DNA of 64,000 bases, taken from NCBI RefSeq assembly GCF_027579695.1, contig NC_083596.1, positions 18,427,255-18,491,254 on the forward strand. Direction: 5' to 3'. The first letter of the stretch is position 1. Each line of letters starts with the position of its first letter. The translations under genes were made by a program, and so were the position numbers. Shown piece after piece: positions 57,104 through 64,000 of the stretch. This stretch comes from Neoarius graeffei (taxonomy: Eukaryota > Chordata > Actinopteri > Siluriformes > Ariidae). The notes below the pieces were generated by a model that did not search any database, was not told the origin of the DNA, and saw nothing but the letters and a program-made list of their open reading frames with translations.

Positions 57104-57839
57104 AATGCTTGCTTCACCATTGATTTTATGTTGGCTTAACAGTTGTCATTTTGAGTTCTGTTGTCATCATGTAGATTTAACATTTTAATAAATGTATTTC
57201 AAATCAAAGTTCTTCCTGTACCACGAGGCACATTTGGTTGGCTCTGATCTCCGTTTCAGTATCCCTTAGCCTCTTGCCAATTACCTGGCTGGAGTACAGT
57301 GGAGGGCTAGTCCTTTTGGTAAGTGCAAGAGTTTGATTCCCTACTCGCATTTGCATCGCGGCGTGCCTCACCAGATAGCAGTTGGTACCGTTTTTATGGT
57401 GGTCTTTGGTATGACCCAACCACAAGTAGAACTCCTGATTTCCTGGTCACGAGGTGGACACCTATAATCACTAGGCCAACTCGTGGTTCTATTTAAGCAC
57501 TGCTTCAAAGTGGAGCTCCCGATGAGTGTTAAATGTGTTGGTAAATAATCCCACACTTGTGGCTTTTTTTTTTTTAAAGCAAATTAAAAATGAGCGCTGG
57601 ATTTAAAAACCCATCTATGTTGTGTAAAGATGTGTTGCCTTACACTTATGATTGGGTTCTCTGTGGCTTTACACGTACAGATGTTGTACAGTTGCAAAAG
57701 GCATCAAAAATCAAGTTGATGCATTACCATATTCTCTTTAAATATGGTGCTTTGCACATTAATAGCTCCACTATTAATGAAGTTCAACACCTGCTCCTAG
57801 ATTTATATTTCTAATATAAGGGAGTCTTGACTTGACAGG
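57104..57839. other. Intron-like sequence, nothing recognised
   Basis: No gene or terminal repeat identified. The segment 57236-57500 has a vaguely tRNA-SINE-like GTTTGATTCCC at 57332, too isolated to call. Confidence 0.4.
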
Positions 57840-58177
57840 TTTTTCTCTGTCCATTATTCGTAACCACTTATCCGGTTGCGGGAATGATGGAACCTATCCC
57901 AGCTAACTATGGGCAAGAGCCAGATCATCACATGGCTGATACACGGAGACAAACAACCGTTCACACCTACGGTCAATTTAGAGCCACCAATTAGCCTAAC
58001 CTGAATGTCTTTGGACTGTGGAGGGGGGAAACCGGAGCACCCAGAGGAAACCCACGCAGACACTGGGAGAACATGCAAACTCCATGCAGAAAGGCCTCTG
58101 TCGGCCATTGGGTTCGAACCCAGAACCTTCTTGCTGTGAGGCGACAGTGCTAACCACTACACCACTGTGCTGCCGAC
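57840..58177 (-). mobile_element. SINE-1, copy 10, diverged
   Basis: Body recognisable (ACGGTCAATTTAGAGCCACC, GAGAACATGCAAACTCC) but with deletions in the left part; older than the other copies. Confidence 0.88.
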
Positions 58178-58308
58178 AGGTTGGTTTTTAATTCTGGGAA
58201 TTTTTTTTTTTTCTTTTTTGAAGTTATTAGTCACGTTTGTCTCACACAAGCCACAGACTGAGTGAGTAGATAATGATTAGGTTGAAGCAAACACTTGAGG
58301 GAATATTA

Positions 58309-59197
58309 GGTGGGGTTTACATTAGACCGTATCAGCGGATCATCAGATTAACGTTTTTAAAATGATTAGTGTGCACACAGCAACACCAATACACGGATAC
58401 GCTCGGCTCCGCAGGCATCCTGCGCTCCAAATCACTCCGCCCTGAACAGCGAGTGCCCTCTGGAGGGTGCGCACTCCGGCCCTGCACAGCTCACAGAGCG
58501 CGCGAGTGAAGTGCACAAGCAGTGATTCGGGACTGAGCCGCTGTGTGTGTGATCCCAGCGCATATCACTTGCAAGTGGAAGGATGGCAAGCCTAAAGACA
58601 ATCATAACTACACAATGGGCAGTATTTGCATCAGTATTTGCAGTATTTTCATACTTTTATACTCTTTAATGAAAGGTGATACAAGGTGGAAGTCCGCGCC
58701 GTTTTTCAGCAGTCGCGTCACATGACCAACGCCAGCGAATCAGGAAGGTGGATGTCACAGTGACATTGTCCAATGACGACGCCAGCTAGAGCTCAGCACA
58801 GCGTATCCGCGTATTCTCAATGTTTACACAGCACCGGAGCTGACACGATCTGGATTGAATGCGTGGACGCTGGCGGATTCCTGTTTCCCGGCGTTTCCAG
58901 GCGGTTTAACCCTTTGGTGACTGACCCCTTGAACATGGTTCCTCCAGGAACGATGACGTTTCAGTCGTCAAGACAACGGAAAAACTAAAATACAAGAGCA
59001 TTTTGTTTTGTGCACAAGAGCATTGTGACGTATCTTTCTGTTTTTGTATTTTAGTTCTTCTGTTGTCTTGACAACTGAAAAGTCATAGTTCCTGGAGGAA
59101 CCATTTTCAAGGGGTCAGTCACCAAAGGGTTTTAATGTAAACGGACAGTGCATCCGCGAAGAAAACGAGACAGATACGGTCTAATGTAAACTTGGCC
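58309..59197. mobile_element. Harbinger-like element, TTA TSD
   Basis: GTTTACATTAGACCGTATC near the left end is inverted near the right end (GATACGGTCTAATGTAAAC). TTA at 58306-58308 and 59198-59200. A TTAA palindrome inserted at 58910-59131. Confidence 0.78.
58910..59131. mobile_element. piggyBac-like palindromic MITE
   Basis: CCCTTTGGTGACTGACCCCT and AGGGGTCAGTCACCAAAGGG are exact inverses. TTAA at 58906-58909 and 59132-59135. Most of the arms pair. Confidence 0.8.
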
Positions 59198-59200
59198 TTA

Positions 59201-60439
59201 GTGTGTTGTTCTCGTATTGTAAAACCGAATTGTACTTGAGCAGTTGTCGATGATTGATTGATTGATTGATTGATTGATCCTATTAAATCAATGTTAGCAA
59301 GAGTTCTGTTAGCTTAGATTTGACTTTATGCGAGAATTGACTTCCTTGGAGAAGTACGAATCATGAAATCTTTGTTCCAGTAGAGAGAGAGAGAGTGTGT
59401 GTGGATGAGTGAGTGTGACTGATCTTTGTTTGATTGCCATGCTTAAGAGCAAATCTCTCTTCCTGTAACTCAAACCACTGTTAAGAACCCGTGGATTATT
59501 TATCGTGAGTTTGTGTTTGCCGGCGGTTGTAGTGTGAGTTTTTAAAAATGAAACCAATATTGAGACAGATGGGAATTTTAAAGTATGGTTCGTATAAAAT
59601 TGCTATGAAAATCTGAAAGAAGGAGCCAGAGCCTGAGTGCATATTCCCCATGGGGAGGAGAAGGGGTTGATGGTAGGCAGGTTCAGACTTGGATTACTAA
59701 AATGCAATATGCATCAATTGTCCTTGTTGTGTGACACGCAAGCAGCATTGCATAACAGTCCTTCAAGCAAGAGTGGAAAATTTCCAGCAAACATTCCAAT
59801 TTCCGCTATCTTTCCCCGATTTTCATGGATTCATGTTTTTCATCACTTGCACGATCACAATCGCAGTGCCAGATCAGTGTGTTTATTCTCAAGGAGGGGA
59901 TTTTTATTTTTTAATTTATTTATTTTTTTCCCCTCTCCCCTGGCTGTGCGTGTCTTTGCTCCAGATTCTGATCCGAGAGTTCCAGGTCCGGATCTCTGCG
60001 AGCAGGATTTTAGGCAGGCAGAGTGTGGGGGAAGTGCAGCTTTACAGTTCCCATTTCTCCAGGGTCACAGATTAGTTTCCTGACTGTACTGAAGTGGGAA
60101 GTGATTAACAGTTTGTGCCAGCGACTTGTCTTCCACTTTCTACATTAGTGGAAACTCCTCTTGGATGGTAGATCATCTTTAGGTGTGCGTTAAATATGTT
60201 TACATGGTACTGAATGGTGACTCTTCCCTTGGTGAAAGCTTACTATTGGCTGTCGTCCTGTCCAGGGTCTGTTCCAGCTCTGTGTTCCTTTACTGGAGAT
60301 GAACTAATGAATACACACTGTGCTTTTCAGTTAAAAATGCATGTGTGGATAAATGATGATGGCATGCTACCTGGCTCCATGTCTTCGTGGCCCAGGAATC
60401 TGAATAGCTACCACTTTTTAGCGGAGTCAATGTAATGTA
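59201..60439. other. Intron-like sequence with a TGAT microsatellite
   Basis: GATTGATTGATTGATTGATT at 59251-59277 and a short GA run at 59385. No recognised exon. Confidence 0.5.
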
Positions 60440-60910
60440 CGGTGAACTAATTAGCTGGTTAAGTGCATTTTATTGGATCGGCATTGATTGATTGGATATG
60501 AGCAATCGCACGCTCTGATTGGCTGCTCTACTACTAGGCTATCAGCTCTTTATACCGTGAGTAGAGAAAAACAAAATGGCAGAGTGTGTTCCTGAACCAA
60601 CTGAGGATGAAATAAAGACCCCCAAAAATACCAAAAAAAACCCCCAAGCAACAAAATATGGAATAAAAATATTTGATGGAAAGAACATATCTTTTATTTT
60701 TCAAGAATTATTATAGCATTTTTCACAAATTGTTCGTCATTTCGCCGGTTTGTTTACATTTTAAGTGGAAATGGTTTTGTCGGACGTTTTGTATAGCTTT
60801 TTTACTTGTTGAATTTGCAAAAAATAAAAATGTTTCACAAAATAAGTTATTCCACTCAATCTCGCCATGCATGGCTTATAGCCGACGAGGTGCGTAGCAC
60901 CAAGTTGGCT
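60440..60910 (+). mobile_element. Possible Crypton-like relic
   Basis: A short ORF at 60576-60716 starts MAECVPEPTEDEIKTP and continues NTKKNPQATKYGIKIFDGK, then stops. The NTKK-x-ATKYGIKIF pattern resembles the amino-terminal helix of Crypton-type tyrosine recombinases (DUF3504-like), as I recall it. No catalytic region follows and no termini were found, so this is tentative. Confidence 0.35.
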
Positions 60911-60922
60911 ATCAGCTCATGT

Positions 60923-61301
60923 CTCATCTCATTCTCATTACCTCTAGCCGCTTTATCCTGTTCTACAGGGTCGCAGGCAAGCTGGAGCCTATCCCAGCTG
61001 ACTACGGGTGAAAGGCGGGGTACACCCTGGACACGTCGCCAGGTCATCACAGGGCTGACACATAGACACAGACAACCATTCACACTCACGTTCACACCTA
61101 CGGTCAATTTAGAGTCACCAGTTAACCTAACCTGCATGTCTTTGGACTGTGGGGGAAACCGGAGCACCCGGAGGAAACCCACGCGGACACGGGGAGAACA
61201 TGCAAACTCCACACAGAAAGGCCCTCGCCGGCCACGGGGCTCGAACCCGGACCTTCTTGCTGTGAGGCGACAGCGCTAACCACTACACCACTGTGCTGCC
61301 C
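60923..61301 (-). mobile_element. SINE-1, copy 11
   Basis: Full length. ATCAGCTCATGT at 60911-60922 and 61302-61313 is an exact duplication. Confidence 0.95.
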
Positions 61302-61313
61302 ATCAGCTCATGT

Positions 61314-61940
61314 ACAACTCCAATTTTGTGGAATAACTGTTAAATAGACTATGGGAAATGAACGAGTATATGAGTGGATAACTGTAGCTATAGCACGTAT
61401 CCTCTCCTGTTGATTTTTATGATGCAGCACATCATGTTTCATTCGCAAAAGTTTTGGCTCAGAGTTAGGCCTCAGCGATAAATCAATAGGACACATGGTT
61501 ATCGTTTTAAACACTTCAAGAGCGATAAGACAAGTATTTGATCAGAATTTTCAGTCGTTTCACTTAAATGCAAGCTATCGATTCATGTGTCTGGTTATTT
61601 GGCCAATTATTCCAATACAACACAGCAACTTTTTCCATCAATTCAGTACATTCAGTTATCTATCCCTCACAGAACAGTCTCATTCTTCTTCAGACTGTTT
61701 TGCTAAAATGGGTCGCCAAATGTACTTTGGCAGTCGTTAATATTCCTGGGCAGCCCGCCCAAGTAAAGTCCATGTGTGAGGAAACACTGTTCAGAAGATG
61801 AGAACATTTTTGATAAAAGTAAGGTGTTAAAATTCAGAATAAAGGGGTTAAATCCATTTTTTTTTTCTCTTGTTAATTATTAAAAAAAAGTTTTTAAAAA
61901 CGATCAATTTTAAATAATATTGGCTGGCGTTGAGTGGGAT
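61314..61940. other. Intron-like sequence, nothing recognised
   Basis: No gene or repeat structure identified. Confidence 0.45.
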
Positions 61941-62622
61941 ATCAGATATGTTACATTCAGCTAGCACGATCAGGGCTTTCCCCAGGAAAAAAAAACAGAC
62001 CGTTGCTACTGATGTGGGGCCCGGCCTGAAGGGCCTCGAAGGCTTCTAGAAGGGTCCAAGGGCATGCTCCCCTGGAAAATTTTGAAATTGGAGACTTCAA
62101 ATGGTGCATTCTGGTGGCATCTAGGGGTGATTTAGGCATAATTTTACATTATTTTGCTGTTTTCTACCTTTTCAAATATGAAATGAAAACACTTTTTGTA
62201 GTGCACTTTTTTTTTTTCCTTTCTTTTCCCCCAATTCCAGGATGCCAGGAACAGAATCAAGGTCAAATCACGCAACAGTGCCATCTAGCAACCAGCGCCT
62301 AGAACATAGTTGCTAATGGCAGTCAGTGCATGCAGCAAAACCCTTTATTTTGACTTCTGGGTTGAGTACCAGGATAGTCTAGACCTATATATTACAATAG
62401 CTTCCTATTTCGATAGTTATTACTTATTTTCAGAGGGGAGTAGGAGGTATTTAGATGCGGAAAGTACTCTGCATTGTTCAATTTATGGTATGGATTTTTT
62501 TTTTTTTTTTTGGGTGTGCAAGTGACTGTGTTACGCTGACGTCGTGCTTTGGGGAAAGCCCTGATAATATTGGAGTCGAAGACGAGTTCAGTATCATGCT
62601 AGCTGAATGGAATATATTTGAT
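61941..62622. mobile_element. Nested inverted-repeat element (CAGGGCTTTCCCC core)
   Basis: Inner ends TCAGGGCTTTCCCCA (61973) and TGGGGAAAGCCCTGA (62549-62563). Outer arms TTCAGCTAGCACGAT (61957-61971) and ATCATGCTAGCTGAA (62593-62607) are also inverted. Either one element with two sets of repeats or one inside another. T-rich interior, no gene. Confidence 0.6.
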
Positions 62623-63146
62623 AGACCGTGAAAAAAAAACAAAAACCCAGACAATATTTATTATACATACACATTCCTTTTGGGTGTTCAACGTGTCGTC
62701 GGGTTTTTTTTGCCCCCCCCCCAAAGGTTCTCTCAATCTTTTGTATTTGATGAAGCAAACCTGGTGGCCATGTTTGTTTACAATTTCAGTCGTTTGCTTG
62801 CGCAGAAGTTTGGTTTCTGACATGTTGCTGTCTCGACAACCATGTAATATCGTAAACCATATTCAACGCTCCTTCTCCGTTGGGTAGAGCAGTGGTGGTC
62901 AAACTGGGGGGGGGTGTGGTCACAGACCGCTCAGTGGCAAATGCAAGGGGCTGGTTTACAGTTGCAACAACAAATAATGAACGTCGTCTTCATCTTCAGT
63001 CCAGCCAATGAAAATGGAGAGTTATTATTTGAAATTTCAGCAAGGAACTTTTTTATAGAGATCTTGCAGTCACGTGACCGGAAAGTACACAGCCGCCATC
63101 TTGTTGGTAATAAACACAGCTGAATACTGCTGCACTCGTGTACAGA
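62623..63146. other. Spacer, possible hAT-like fragment
   Basis: CAGTGGTGGTCAAACTGGGG at 62890 resembles a hAT terminus without a partner. CAGTCACGTGACCGGAAAGT at 63068 leads into the exon-like ORF that follows. Confidence 0.4.
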
Positions 63147-63471
63147 ATGGATCAATTTCAACCGACGGACTACACGGCTCATTTTTCTAATGAACAGATA
63201 ACCAGATATATGTCTAAAATAAACGATCTACAGATTAGTGACCCTTATGGCTTACCGGACGTAGTTTTCACGACTGTGTCAGTGGATGTTGAACTGCCAG
63301 AGGTGGAATACCCAGACGTGTATAATTGCCTCATTAACTTTCCCTCGCTGTTCAGTGGTGAAGCACTGCGTGCTTATAAATCTCTGGACAGTTATCTTTA
63401 CAGAAATTCAGGATTTGTCAGCGACTCAGATGTGGCATCTTGTAAACAAGAAAATGATCCTCACTGGAGGG
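63147..63471 (+). CDS. Exon-like ORF, probably from a repeat-borne gene
   Basis: ATG at 63147, then MDQFQPTDYTAHFSNEQITR and KINDLQISDPYGLPDVVFTT. It continues VELPEVEYPDVYNCLINFPS and EALRAYKSLDSYLYRNSGFV, ending NDPHWRG at a consensus donor (G|GTAAGTC). About 108 residues in one open frame. I recall similar first exons in multi-copy fish genes that continue into a SWIM or YqaJ-type nuclease region, which would fit a DNA transposon. That continuation is not in the window. No membrane or signal segment. The sense strand matches FAM102A, but it is not a FAM102A exon. Confidence 0.5.
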
Positions 63472-63511
63472 GTAAGTCACTTAAGTATTGAGTATAGCAC
63501 TGACCAGCCGA

Positions 63512-63960
63512 TTATAGAATAGAATAAGGTAATTCCAGCTGTAATTTCAAATCGTCCGTCTTGTTTACCATGGATCTGGCGTTGGAGAGGTAGAGGCTTG
63601 GCAGTGGAGGTTTGAGTGGCTGTTTTCTGAGCTTAGTCAACAGGCCGGCTCTGCAGCCTCGCTTTTGCTCCCGACGCCGCCTCCTTAGCTTTGCTTCCAA
63701 TAACAATCCACAGAGACCCCGCTGGTCTCACTATCTCGTCCGGAATGTTGTGCATGCGATGGAAATCGCTACAAACCGTCATTTTCTGCTGGAAACCAAT
63801 GTCCAGTAAGTCCATACGGTTGTAGTGGATATTGAAGTCTGGTACAGATGAACAACACGCAAAAATGCACACAAAAAACATAAACGTGCACAGGTAGGGA
63901 GAGCTTGTAGCCGCAGCCGTTGTAGTAGAATTGTATATGGTAGGTTTTTCCAGAAGAAAA
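63512..63960 (-). pseudogene. LINE ORF2 amino-terminal fragment
   Basis: The minus frame 63706-63512 reads AKLRRRRREQKRGCRAGLL, then KPPLPSLYLSNARSMVNKTD, the start of an L2/CR1-like endonuclease domain (SLYLSNARS; compare VIFLSNVRS at about 25667). The next upstream part (63881-63633 frame) is shifted. Truncated at 63512, where it abuts the exon-like ORF region. Confidence 0.65.
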
Positions 63961-64000
63961 GGTAGAAGTAGAAGGCAGAAATATGGCGTTTGACCAAGAT

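Noticed and set aside
40098-61212. Repeated ORFs such as MEFACSPRVRVGFLRVLRFP
   Set aside because: They are the SINE-1 body translated; the same peptide appears at each copy.

Overview
The window is vertebrate, almost certainly teleost, genomic DNA. There are no bacterial operons, CRISPR arrays or phage genes. The repeat families are typical of ray-finned fish: tRNA-headed SINEs with a conserved body, V-SINEs, three Tc1 transposons, L2/CR1-like LINEs, hAT, Harbinger-like, piggyBac-like and Kolobok-like elements, and many palindromic MITEs. The mix of families looks most like an otophysan fish such as a catfish, but that is an impression only.

Two host genes are supported, and both are seen only at their 5' ends. 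On the minus strand at about 21.4-21.7 kb is a first coding exon of SLC25A25 (SCaMC-2, the Ca2+-regulated mitochondrial ATP-Mg/phosphate carrier), with one EF-hand and a clean splice donor. On the plus strand at 34.57-35.08 kb are a 5' noncoding exon and the first coding exon of FAM102A (EEIG1), with canonical splice sites and a Kozak-matched ATG. The coding part is only 48 codons. The two genes are transcribed away from each other, as I recall for the human 9q34.11 pair. The remaining 28.9 kb to the right is probably FAM102A intron 1, and everything left of 21.35 kb is probably SLC25A25 intron 1.

Layout: 0-0.88 kb palindrome and MITE fragment; 1.3-2.8 kb mariner-like relic; 3-5.3 kb LINE fragment carrying a hAT with perfect 8-bp target duplications; 6.1-7.3 kb two TTAA-flanked elements, one with a THAP exon; 7.85-10.6 kb L2-like LINE carrying a hAT; 12.8-15 kb unknown ORF, TTAA palindrome and hAT transposase fragment; 15.4-21.3 kb MITEs and a Harbinger-type element with a Myb/SANT ORF; 21.4-21.7 kb SLC25A25; 23-24.6 kb near-intact Tc1; 25.2-33.6 kb one LINE split by at least nine later insertions; 34.2-35.1 kb FAM102A; 35.2-38.2 kb minisatellite hit by a TTAA element and a Tc1; 39.8-55.1 kb three copies of one TTAA MITE family, two deeply nested; 55.2-64 kb inverted repeats, hAT and Harbinger-like elements, SINEs and exon-like transposon ORFs.

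The best information here is the relative age of insertions. Many have exact target-site duplications, and several have an empty-site paralog inside the same window. I found no convincing undescribed gene system. The most interesting items are the conserved divergent gene pair, the multi-layer nests, two independent insertions of the same 92-bp hairpin 18 bp apart in sister MITE copies, and a few exon-like ORFs of unclear origin.
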